Shown here piece by piece: positions 15,600 to 22,934 of a DNA stretch of 34,435 nucleotides. The translations under genes were made by a program, and so were the position numbers. Numbering within the stretch: the first letter of the stretch is position 1; each line of letters starts with the position of its first letter. The notes beneath the pieces are model-generated. The model did no database searches. It had not been told where the DNA came from and saw only the letters and a program-made list of their open reading frames with translations. The stretch comes from CAZWVR01 sp964637235. Lineage in GTDB: Bacteria > Bacteroidota > Bacteroidia > Bacteroidales > S143-33. The stretch is taken from assembly GCA_964637235.1 (NCBI GenBank), contig CAZWVR010000019.1, positions 1 to 34,435 on the forward strand. The letters are read 5' to 3'.

Positions 15600-15769
15600 A
15601 AATGCATTTGGCAGGTCTTCTGGCTTACACCGAGCTTCAAGCGCCTTCCCAACCTATTGATGGTCAGTGGCTTATTGCTTGAAGCCTTAGGTGATCACAG
15701 CTGCGGGGACAGCGCCGGAATTTCACCGGACTTCCCTTTTAATTCCCGTAGGAAACCAAATGCATTTTT
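15598..15769 (-). ncRNA. Cobalamin (B12) riboswitch aptamer
   Basis: Read on the minus strand, the segment contains the class hallmarks in order: GGTTTCCTACGGGAATTAAA, AAGGGAAGTCCGGTG, AAATTCCGGCGCTGTCCCCG, CAGCTGT, GCCACTG (the core of the B12 box region), GGGAAGGCGC and AGCCAGAAGACCTGCC. It is closed by a perfect 14-bp inverted repeat AAAAATGCATTTGG (15598-15611) and its complement (15756-15769) forming P1. It sits between the HIT gene and the DUF4465-like gene and faces the latter, so binding of adenosyl- or methylcobalamin is expected to repress the two secreted-protein genes. Confidence 0.95.
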
Positions 15770-15786
15770 AGTATTTGAAAGAACAA
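15757..15786 (-). promoter_or_regulatory. Possible promoter overlapping riboswitch P1
   Basis: On the minus strand TTG (15786-15784) is followed by 19 nt and TGCATTTG (15764-15757), one mismatch from TAnnTTTG. The -7-like element lies in the 5' strand of the P1 helix, so a transcript starting from it would lack part of P1. It may be coincidence. Confidence 0.25.
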
Positions 15787-15795
15787 CGTTCAGAT

Positions 15796-16194
15796 TTATA
15801 GTTCTACGTATTTTTTTATACGTTCTGCTATTTCTTGCATTTCTTTATCGGAAAGTTTCATCTTAGGCGCTGTAATACATACTTGCGGTTCATTTTTAAA
15901 TGGTATTAAATGAATATGAGCATGCGGAACTTCTGTTCCTACTACTAATACACCTACACGTTTACATTCAATTGCTTTATCCAATGCTTTTGCAATTTTT
16001 TTGGCAAAGATTGTCATTTCTGCAAGCATATCATCCTCTATGTCAAATAAATAGTCTATCTCTTTTTTGGGTATTACCAACGTATGCCCCTCAGCTAATG
16101 GATTGATGTCTAAAAATGCCAAAAATTTGTCATTTTCGGCTATTTTATATGCCGGCAATTCGCCGTTTACAATTTTTGTAAATACTGATGCCAT
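15796..16194 (-). CDS. HIT-family nucleotide hydrolase (HinT-like)
   Basis: A 132-residue protein of the histidine-triad superfamily, which hydrolyses adenosine phosphoramidates and related nucleotides. It opens SVFTKIVNGELPAYKIAEN, has LAFLDINPLAEGHTLVIPK in the middle and the triad HAHIHLIPF at residues 91-99 (His91, His93, His95). Length is normal for HinT-like proteins. It starts 11 nt after greA on the same strand, so the pair is an operon, an arrangement common in Bacteroidota. The stop lies 27 nt before the riboswitch P1, so readthrough from greA-HIT into the riboswitch cannot be excluded. Confidence 0.95.
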   Translation of the reverse strand: MASVFTKIVNGELPAYKIAENDKFLAFLDINPLAEGHTLVIPKKEIDYLFDIEDDMLAEMTIFAKKIAKALDKAIECKRVGVLVVGTEVPHAHIHLIPFKNEPQVCITAPKMKLSDKEMQEIAERIKKYVEL

Positions 16195-16205
16195 AGTTAT
16201 GTGTT

Positions 16206-16679
16206 TTATAATTTTATTTCCAAAATTTCAAATTCTAATATACCGGCTGGAACTTTTATTTTAACTTTGTCTCCTACTTTTTTGCCCATAAGTCCCTGAG
16301 CAATAGGAGTTTTAAAAGATATTTTTCCAGCTGATACGTCTGCTTCTCCTTCGGGGACTATTGTATAACTAACCACCATATTGTTTTGCAGATTTTTTAT
16401 TTTTACTGTGCTCATTATCGTGACTTCTCCTTTTTCTAACATACTTTTATCTATTATACGAGCATTGCGGATTTTCCTTTGTAGTTCTGCAATTTTCATT
16501 TCAAGCATCCCTTGGGCTTCCTTAGCTGCATCGTATTCCGCATTTTCTGATAAATCACCTTTATCTCTGGCTTCTGCAATTTGTTCCGAAATTTTTTTAC
16601 GTTCAACTGTTGTAAGGTATTCCAGTTCTTTTTTTAGTTTTTCTAATCCTTCTTTTGTTACTAAATAGCTTTCTGACAT
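16206..16679 (-). CDS. greA: Transcription elongation factor GreA
   Basis: A 157-residue factor that stimulates transcript cleavage by backtracked RNA polymerase. The N-terminal coiled coil (residues about 1-75) holds the acidic tip DKGDLSENAEYDAAKEAQ, followed by KIAELQRKIRNARII. The C-terminal FKBP-like domain shows VSYTIVPEGEADVSAGKIS and TPIAQGLMGKKVGDKVKIKVPAGILEFEI. Length and motifs are canonical. It is the first gene of the greA-HIT pair and is preceded by a good promoter 48 nt upstream. Confidence 0.97.
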   Translation of the reverse strand: MSESYLVTKEGLEKLKKELEYLTTVERKKISEQIAEARDKGDLSENAEYDAAKEAQGMLEMKIAELQRKIRNARIIDKSMLEKGEVTIMSTVKIKNLQNNMVVSYTIVPEGEADVSAGKISFKTPIAQGLMGKKVGDKVKIKVPAGILEFEILEIKL

Positions 16680-16727
16680 ATGCCTAAATTTTTTGTGTTA
16701 ATCTATTACTCTGTTTTTTCGTAAACA

Positions 16728-16758
16728 CAAAGATAAAAAATTACTTTTTTTTAATCAA
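16728..16758 (-). promoter_or_regulatory. greA promoter
   Basis: On the minus strand TTG (16758-16756, preceded by more T) is followed by 20 nt and TATCTTTG (16735-16728), a match to TAnnTTTG. The leader of about 44 nt is longer than for most genes here. Confidence 0.6.
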
Positions 16759-16918
16759 AATATTTTTTGCTTTACTCTTTTGCATAGAGAGTTTTTTTAT
16801 AAATAATAAAGTTTTCAATTAAATTGTATAATATACTGATAATTAAGCTTATAACATAATGTGATTATTAAAGTTTTGTGTTATTTTAAATAAAATTTTT
16901 TTTACACTAATTCATTGA

Positions 16919-16926
16919 TAAATTTG
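16919..16926 (+). promoter_or_regulatory. -7 element of the hutH-type gene
   Basis: TAAATTTG matches TAnnTTTG and ends 17 nt before the ATG. No TTG is found 19-20 nt upstream; that place is a T-run. The 264-nt divergent space between greA and this gene holds nothing else I recognise. Confidence 0.4.
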
Positions 16927-16943
16927 GACAAAAATATAAAGCC

Positions 16944-18464
16944 ATGATTACTATAACAGGTTATGATTTAAAAATTGAAGATGTAGTGCGTGTTGCACGT
17001 TTTAATGAAAAAATAGCACTCCATCCTGATGCATTGGAGCGGATTCGTAAATGTAGGGCAATGTTAGAAAAAAAGATAAAAGCTAAGGAAATAATGTATG
17101 GTGTAAATACAGGAATAGGCGAATTTTCGGAAATAGTACTTACAGATGAACAAGTGCGGCAATTTCAGAAATATCTTATTTATAATCATTCTGCTGGGAT
17201 AGGGGAGCCAATGCCTATTGAATGGGTAAGAGCAGCTATGTTAAGTCGTATAAATGTACATGCGCATGGTAATTCAGGAGTAAGGCCAGAAATAACACTT
17301 ACCTTAGTTGAAATGCTTAATCGTGGTGTGACGCCTTATGTATGTAAAAAAGGCTCAGTTGGGGCTTCGGGGGATTTAGCCCCTATGTCTCAAATAGCAT
17401 TAGTTCTTTTGGGCGAAGGTATGGCTTATTACAAAGGAGAATTACTCCCGGGTAAAGAAGCTATGGAGAAAGCAGGTATTAAAATACCGGGTTTGGAAGC
17501 AAGAGATGGACTGGGTACTATTAATGGTTCTAATTTTATTACAGCAATGAGCGCTTTGCAGATTTATGATATGAATAGATGGTTAAAACAAGCAGAAATA
17601 GCAGCAGCTATGAGTATGGAAGCTTTAAAGGCTAATTTTAAAGCTATGGACGAGAGAATACATAAAGCACGAGGTTTTAAAGGTGCAATAAGAAGTGCCA
17701 GAGCCATTAGAAAGGTTGTTCAAGGTGGTGATTTAGCAAATTTTAAATTAAAAACAAGAGTTCAAGATGCTTATTCAATTCGTTCTACTCCTCAGGTAAT
17801 AGGTGCAGCACACGATGCCTTAGCCTATGCTCGCTCTCAAATAGAAATTGAACTTAATGGAGTAGGGGATAATCCTGTTTTTTTCCCTGATGAAGATCTA
17901 CAACTTTCAGGTGCTAATTTTCAGGGGACCCCTATTGCTCTTCCTATGGATATGGTAAGTGCTGCTATTACTATGGTGTCGGTGCTTTCTGAACGTAGAA
18001 TGAATAGATTAAATAATCCGGCTTTGAGTAATGGACTACCTCCCTTCCTCTCTAAGGGTGCTGGTATGTTCTCAGGTTTGATGTTAAGTCAATACACTGC
18101 TGATATGCAAATCACTGAACAAAGAATATTATCTGCGCCTGCTTCGGTATTATCTATTCCTGCTGCTGCCGACCAGGAAGATTTCGTATCAATGGGTATG
18201 AATACCGCGCTTAAAAATTTTCAAATATTAGATAATGCTTATGGAATTCTTGGAATTGAATTTATGGCTGCTGCACAAGCTCTCGATTTCAGAGATTATA
18301 AATTTGGAAAAGGGACTACTATTGCCCATAAAACTATCCGTAAATATGTGGACTTTTTAGATGTTGATAGACCTCTATATAAAGACCATAATACTATGAA
18401 AGAATTAGTTAAATCCGGTGAAATATTGGAGGCGGTGGAAAAAGAGGTTGGTTCATTAGAATAA
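16944..18464 (+). CDS. hutH: Histidine ammonia-lyase (aromatic amino acid lyase family)
   Basis: A 506-residue MIO-dependent lyase. The ASG triad that cyclises to the MIO cofactor is at residues 141-143 in GSVGASGDLAPMSQ; Tyr52 in YGVNTGIG, GTINGSN, QDAYSIRSTPQVIG and QEDFVSMG complete the active-site set. The Glu of QED is the residue that contacts the imidazole in histidine lyases, whereas tyrosine and phenylalanine lyases usually lack it. However the selectivity pair, Ser-His in classical HutH (LSHAAG), is Asn81-His82 here (YNHSAG), and the PQV segment reads STPQ rather than CMPQ. Histidine is the best substrate call, but a related amino acid is possible. No other hut gene adjoins it; a urocanase fragment lies at the right end of the window. 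Confidence 0.85.
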   Translation: MITITGYDLKIEDVVRVARFNEKIALHPDALERIRKCRAMLEKKIKAKEIMYGVNTGIGEFSEIVLTDEQVRQFQKYLIYNHSAGIGEPMPIEWVRAAMLSRINVHAHGNSGVRPEITLTLVEMLNRGVTPYVCKKGSVGASGDLAPMSQIALVLLGEGMAYYKGELLPGKEAMEKAGIKIPGLEARDGLGTINGSNFITAMSALQIYDMNRWLKQAEIAAAMSMEALKANFKAMDERIHKARGFKGAIRSARAIRKVVQGGDLANFKLKTRVQDAYSIRSTPQVIGAAHDALAYARSQIEIELNGVGDNPVFFPDEDLQLSGANFQGTPIALPMDMVSAAITMVSVLSERRMNRLNNPALSNGLPPFLSKGAGMFSGLMLSQYTADMQITEQRILSAPASVLSIPAAADQEDFVSMGMNTALKNFQILDNAYGILGIEFMAAAQALDFRDYKFGKGTTIAHKTIRKYVDFLDVDRPLYKDHNTMKELVKSGEILEAVEKEVGSLE

Positions 18465-18628
18465 TTATATTTGCCGGAAAAATTATTGTTTTTTTGAATA
18501 AAATTAAGCTTAATTTAACAGAAAAATAAATTTATTTGATATAAATTCACATGTTTTTGCCATAAATTCATTTATCTACTTGTATTTTCTATTACTTTTT
18601 TAGAATTTCAATTTCAAATTAAAAAATA

Positions 18629-19468
18629 ATGGGCAGAATTATATTTTTTACTTTAACTATTTTTTTCTTTATGGCTGGATGCAATGGTGATATCTTAAAA
18701 CGAATGCATTCACATAAGGCTCTGATTATTAAAGATAAAACTATTGGTAAAATAGATTTTACTCAATTGAAACAAATTCCTGTTTCTCCTTCTTTGTCAA
18801 TTGTGAAGGTTTATCCTGATATTGTATTTTATAATTGTACTTTTACAGATAGCATTATTGCTTTTAGAACTACAAAGAATAAAGCAATTTATACAGAATT
18901 TTATGGAAATGTTGTTTTTTATAAATGTAAATTTCATAAGCCAGTGATTTTTAAACAAAGTCAGTTTTATAGGCAGACGAAATTTAAAGAGGATACATTT
19001 TATTCTTTTGCGAATTATGAAGGAGCAGGTTTCTTAGCTACAAAGAATAATTTTAGCGAAAGTTCTTTTAAACAGAAAGCTTCTTTTTCAGGAGCAAAAT
19101 TTTTGGGAGAAGTTAATTTTATGCGTTCAGAGTTTTATCAAGCTTTTTTTTCAAAAACAGTATTTAACGATTTAGTCAATTTTTCCGCTTGCAAGTTTGA
19201 AAAATATCTTTCTTTGTACGATATTAGAGCTAATGACTTTTTTTTCAATTATGTCAAAGTTCATGGTGAAGCAATACTGAAAAACTGTTATTTTATGACA
19301 AGAACTGAGTTTATTAAGTTCAGTTCTGATACAGTTTTCAAATTTTCTGACTCATATTTTTATGGTAGAACAAAATTAGTTAAGCCTAAAATAAAAGGAA
19401 AAATTTTTGTTAACAATTTACGTTTTTACGGAGATACAATCTGGCAACTCCCAAGCAATAAACTATAA
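18629..19468 (+). CDS. Lipoprotein with pentapeptide-like repeats
   Basis: A 279-residue protein with a hydrophobic leader and a lipobox ending at Cys18 (FMAGC). Residues about 60-265 show Phe or aromatic residues at five-residue spacing in tandem, as in VVFYKCKFHKPVIFKQSQF, KASFSGAKFLGEVNF and VNFSACKF. This is the signature of a right-handed quadrilateral beta-helix of the pentapeptide-repeat type, here on an envelope lipoprotein rather than a cytoplasmic DNA mimic. It is followed after 6 nt by the papain-like lipoprotein gene, so they probably form an operon with the small lipoprotein gene. The 164 nt upstream of it holds no recognised element. Function is unknown. Confidence 0.75.
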   Translation: MGRIIFFTLTIFFFMAGCNGDILKRMHSHKALIIKDKTIGKIDFTQLKQIPVSPSLSIVKVYPDIVFYNCTFTDSIIAFRTTKNKAIYTEFYGNVVFYKCKFHKPVIFKQSQFYRQTKFKEDTFYSFANYEGAGFLATKNNFSESSFKQKASFSGAKFLGEVNFMRSEFYQAFFSKTVFNDLVNFSACKFEKYLSLYDIRANDFFFNYVKVHGEAILKNCYFMTRTEFIKFSSDTVFKFSDSYFYGRTKLVKPKIKGKIFVNNLRFYGDTIWQLPSNKL

Positions 19469-19474
19469 AATAAT

Positions 19475-21118
19475 ATGAATATGAAAAAATTGCTTTTATT
19501 TACCTTGGTAATTTCTGTGTTTTTATTTTCGTGTGATCTTTTCAATAAAGAAAATAACTACGGTTTGGGGTGGTTAGCAGAAAATGAAAATACCGCTGAA
19601 ATAGAGGACGATGTTACCTTAGGAGCTATGCTTGGTAGTGGAAATTTACCCTCTTCGGTGGATTTAAGTGAATATTTCCCTCCAATAGGAGATCAAGGAA
19701 TGTATGGAACATGTGTAGCTTGGGCTTGTGGTTATAATCTAAAAAGTTTTTTGGAAGCAAAGAAATATGGTTATACTAATTACTCAGACCCTTCTAAGAT
19801 TTTTAGTCCTAAGGATCTGTTTTGGGCTATCCCTAATGATAAGAAAGGTAGTAATTGTAATGGAACTAATTTTGAATCAGCTTTGGATGTTATTCTTAAC
19901 CGTGGTATAGCTACATGGGCAACAGTGCCTTATGAAGATTTGGGGGATTGTTCTCAAAGTCCTGATCAAGTATGGACTAATGAAGCTGCAAATCATAAAA
20001 TTCAAAACTATCGTGAGATACAGGTTGATAAAGAGACTATAAAATATTATTTGGCAAATGGTAGGGCAGTTGTTTTTGGTGCTAAACTTGGAGATGAATT
20101 TATGTCGTGGACAGGAGATGGAGTTTTAGATTACCAAACTTATGGGGATGTAGGTATGCATGCATATCATGCTATGATTCTTTGCGGTTATGATGATAAT
20201 AAAGGTCCGAATGGAGCTTTTAGAGTTGTTAATTCATGGGGAACAGATTGGGGAGATAATGGATATATATGGGTAGATGAGGATTTCTTTGTAAACGAAT
20301 TTTGTTTTGCAGCTTTTGTGGCAGCAGAACCTGAGTCTAATCCGGATCCTAATGGTGATGGTAATGTGGATGACCCAACCTCTGGTTATGATCTTATTGC
20401 TTGGGAACTTAATGATGTAGATTACGATGACCCTAATGACCCTGATAGTGACGACCCAAGATGGAGAACTGCTATCTATAATGTATATAATGCCGGTGAG
20501 AATACTTTATATGCTTCGGATGATTGGTGTATAGTATATTTGCTTTATAATGCATATAATGGCAATGATTATCAAATTATTCTATTTGACTATTATACAG
20601 ACGATTATGGAAATCCGGGAGATAATGGTGCCTTAGATGGATATCCCGGCATTACAGCGCAAGGATATTGGTATAATCATGTAGATGTAGCTCCTGCGCA
20701 AAGCGTCTCTTATGCTGTATATGGAGATAGTGATGAGCCTTTTTCATGGACATATAGAATGCCTGATGTCACTGGTGATTATTATTTAGTTATTCTGGCT
20801 GACGGTTTTGATACTTATAGTGAATCCGATGAATCGAATAATATTACATATTTTGCTATGCCGGATGGTAGCCCTCTGCATATTGTAAATGGAGTCATTC
20901 AAAATCCGCCTACTAAGCGCGTAGTGATTAAGAATATACCTCCTGTCAAAAATCAAGACGCTGACATGGAAACTGTTGTAACTGAGAAAAATAAAAATGC
21001 ATATACTCCACAGGAAATTAAACAAATGCTTTTGAATGATTTACATTCGGGAAGGCTTAAAGATAAAATTCTTGAATACATAGCAAATGGTACTAAACCC
21101 AAAATAAAATATCACTAA
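19475..21118 (+). CDS. Papain-family (C1) cysteine protease lipoprotein
   Basis: A 547-residue envelope lipoprotein with a lipobox at Cys20 (LFSC). The protease domain begins LPSSVDLSEYFPPIGDQG (oxyanion Gln74), has the nucleophile Cys80 in GTCVAWACGYN, the catalytic His in AYHAMILCGYDD and the Asn in VVNSWGTDWGDNGYIWV, so the triad is complete. There is no obvious pro-peptide beyond residues 30-57. After a DPNGDGNVDD linker like a calcium-binding loop, residues about 300-460 look like a CARDB-type beta-sandwich (NAGENTL, ESDESNN). A Lys-rich tail ends the protein. It sits between the pentapeptide lipoprotein and a small lipoprotein whose ATG overlaps its stop (TAATG). A surface-tethered protease is likely; the substrate is unknown. 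Confidence 0.9.
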   Translation: MNMKKLLLFTLVISVFLFSCDLFNKENNYGLGWLAENENTAEIEDDVTLGAMLGSGNLPSSVDLSEYFPPIGDQGMYGTCVAWACGYNLKSFLEAKKYGYTNYSDPSKIFSPKDLFWAIPNDKKGSNCNGTNFESALDVILNRGIATWATVPYEDLGDCSQSPDQVWTNEAANHKIQNYREIQVDKETIKYYLANGRAVVFGAKLGDEFMSWTGDGVLDYQTYGDVGMHAYHAMILCGYDDNKGPNGAFRVVNSWGTDWGDNGYIWVDEDFFVNEFCFAAFVAAEPESNPDPNGDGNVDDPTSGYDLIAWELNDVDYDDPNDPDSDDPRWRTAIYNVYNAGENTLYASDDWCIVYLLYNAYNGNDYQIILFDYYTDDYGNPGDNGALDGYPGITAQGYWYNHVDVAPAQSVSYAVYGDSDEPFSWTYRMPDVTGDYYLVILADGFDTYSESDESNNITYFAMPDGSPLHIVNGVIQNPPTKRVVIKNIPPVKNQDADMETVVTEKNKNAYTPQEIKQMLLNDLHSGRLKDKILEYIANGTKPKIKYH

Positions 21119-21345
21119 TGAAACGCTTTAAAACTTTATTTTTGGCAGTTCTGATGTTTTTTTCTGTTTCGTTATTTTCTACTGGATGTGATGCCCTTTT
21201 GGTGTTTTTAAATCAAATTGTTCAGGTGGATAATAATTCTTCTAATAATGGTGGAAATGGTTCTAATTCAAAAGGTAAAACACACGGAACGCAACAAGAT
21301 GACCAGAATCCTAATTCAAAAGGAAAGAAACAAGGAGGTGGTTAA
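21118..21345 (+). CDS. Small Asn/Gly/Lys-rich lipoprotein
   Basis: A 75-residue peptide with signal peptide and lipobox Cys24 (FSTGC), then about 15 hydrophobic residues (DALLVFLNQIVQV) and a disordered tail of Asn, Ser, Gly, Lys and Gln. The tail repeats NSKGK twice (encoded by two similar 16-nt units). Its ATG overlaps the stop of the protease gene by one base, so it is translated by coupling and is probably functionally linked to the protease. No known family is recognised. Confidence 0.75.
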   Translation: MKRFKTLFLAVLMFFSVSLFSTGCDALLVFLNQIVQVDNNSSNNGGNGSNSKGKTHGTQQDDQNPNSKGKKQGGG

Positions 21346-21404
21346 CTAATCTTTATATGTAATTGAGGTTTTGTCCTTTGCGTTGTTTTGAGGTGTATTA
21401 ACTT

Positions 21405-21438
21405 AATTCCCACAAGTGATTCGCTTGTGGGAATTTTT
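21405..21438 (+). terminator. Rho-independent terminator of the lipoprotein operon
   Basis: A perfect 12-bp stem AATTCCCACAAG (21405-21416) with its complement CTTGTGGGAATT (21424-21435), a 7-nt loop, and a T-run (TTTTTATTTT) after it. It stands 60 nt after the small lipoprotein stop. The opposite strand lacks a U-run, so it serves the plus-strand genes. Confidence 0.9.
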
Positions 21439-21441
21439 ATT

Positions 21442-22875
21442 TTACTTATTAGTGGAAGTATTATCTTTTATTCCATAAAGTTTCATTTTATTTTTCAGTG
21501 TATTGATAGCTATACCGAGAGCTTTTGCTGCTCTTGTTTTATTATAATTATATATTTCTAAAACTTTCTGAATATGAATGCGTTCCATATCTTTAAGTGA
21601 TAGAGAACTTTCTGTATTTTCAATATAAGGAGGTAGAGCTTCTAAGCCTGCAATTGTATCCTCAGAGAGTATAAATAAGTAATCCAAAATATTGTCTAAT
21701 TCTCGGATATTTCCCGGATAATCATAGTTTAATAAAAAATTGATAACTTTTTTGCTCAGTTTTATATTTTTTTCGTATATTTCTTGTTTTTTGGTAATTA
21801 GATAATTTATGAATTCTAATTTTTCTTGGTAAGGATAATCTTTAAAATCTGGCAATTTTAACATAATACCGAGGCGATAAAATAGATCACTTCTGAACTC
21901 TCCTTTTTTTACCATTGATTTTAAGGATTTGTTTGTAGCAGCAATAATTCTGACATCAACTTTTTTAGTATCTCCGCATAGTGGTTGAATTTCGCCTTCT
22001 TGTAGTAATCTCAGAAGAGCTTGCTGCATATATGGGCTAATATCTCCTATTTCGTCTAAAAAAACAGTTCCGCCATTAGCCTGTTCAAAAATGCCTTTAA
22101 AATCTTTATGAGCGCCGGTGAAACATCCTTTTTTATAGCCAAATAATCTGCTTTCCAATAATTGATCGGACATTGCAGCTGTATTGACTGTTTTATATGG
22201 TTTTCTTTTTCTGGGAGAATTTATATGTATGAAGCGTGCTAATAATTCTTTTCCTGTGCCGGTATTTCCAATTATCAAAACAGGAACTGAAGCTGTTTGT
22301 GCTATTTTGAGGGCTTTGTCGTAAATATTTTTTAATGATTTTGTCAGAAAAGGCTTATAGCGGTTTTCTTGTATCTGTTCGCGAATTATGGCAGAGACTG
22401 GTATATTAGAATAACCCTCTACTTTTACTATAATTAACTCTGGTATATGTCCTGAACTTTCTTCAATGGGTAAGATTTGTACTAATCTGGTGTTTAAGCC
22501 GAGTGTAGTATGTACAATATACCACACTATTTTCATTGTGCCACTACCTGTGGATAAAAATATATCAATTTCTTTATCTTTTTCACGTAGGATAATCTCT
22601 TCAATGCTGCTTTTTATCATTGGTATATCTTGGTGGACATTTCTTAATTTTACTATTTGTAATTGTAATTTTACATATGGTAAGTATTGTTTTACAAATT
22701 TTTCAAAAGACCGAGCTTTTTCTATATATTCCTCTGTAAAAAGTAGAATGTACTTGCTATATTCCGAATAATGATATCGTAAAAAATTGGCTGTTGGGCC
22801 TCCGTCATTTACTTTTAAAGAGTTATTGATAAAATCTTTTTGTATGCCCAACCAGCCTATTGCAATTTTTTTCAT
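21442..22875 (-). CDS. CARF-domain sigma54-dependent transcriptional activator, RtcR-like
   Basis: A 477-residue protein in three parts. Residues 1-165 form a Rossmann-like sensor with STGSGTMKIVWYI at 108-120, the Gly/Thr-rich motif of CARF domains, which bind cyclic or RNA-derived nucleotides; RtcR has this design and activates RNA-repair genes. Residues 175-400 are the AAA+ activator module: Walker A GNTGTGKE (203-210), the sigma54-contact loop GCFTGA (250-255, one change from GAFTGA), Walker B VFLDEIGD (271-278), arginine finger FRSDLFYRLG. Residues 445-475 are a Fis-type HTH (NKTRAAKALGIAINTLKNKM). No RtcB/RtcA or CRISPR genes adjoin it, and I found no convincing sigma54 promoter by eye. 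Upstream is a divergent-free 59-nt gap to the GNAT-like gene; no TAnnTTTG is seen. Confidence 0.9.
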   Translation of the reverse strand: MKKIAIGWLGIQKDFINNSLKVNDGGPTANFLRYHYSEYSKYILLFTEEYIEKARSFEKFVKQYLPYVKLQLQIVKLRNVHQDIPMIKSSIEEIILREKDKEIDIFLSTGSGTMKIVWYIVHTTLGLNTRLVQILPIEESSGHIPELIIVKVEGYSNIPVSAIIREQIQENRYKPFLTKSLKNIYDKALKIAQTASVPVLIIGNTGTGKELLARFIHINSPRKRKPYKTVNTAAMSDQLLESRLFGYKKGCFTGAHKDFKGIFEQANGGTVFLDEIGDISPYMQQALLRLLQEGEIQPLCGDTKKVDVRIIAATNKSLKSMVKKGEFRSDLFYRLGIMLKLPDFKDYPYQEKLEFINYLITKKQEIYEKNIKLSKKVINFLLNYDYPGNIRELDNILDYLFILSEDTIAGLEALPPYIENTESSLSLKDMERIHIQKVLEIYNYNKTRAAKALGIAINTLKNKMKLYGIKDNTSTNK

Positions 22876-22934
22876 ATTAAGATATTATAATTGAACATAA
22901 TTTTGGCTTAAAGGTTATGGGCAAAATTTATTGT

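Noticed and set aside
15657..15866. Open frame of 69 codons on the plus strand between the HIT gene and the DUF4465-like gene.
   Set aside because: It runs antisense through the cobalamin riboswitch and into HIT; the RNA structure explains the sequence, and the peptide has no recognisable feature.
16737..16910. Long T- and A-runs in the greA-hutH intergenic space as terminators or an origin.
   Set aside because: They are not attached to GC-rich stems and reflect base composition; no DnaA-box cluster is visible.
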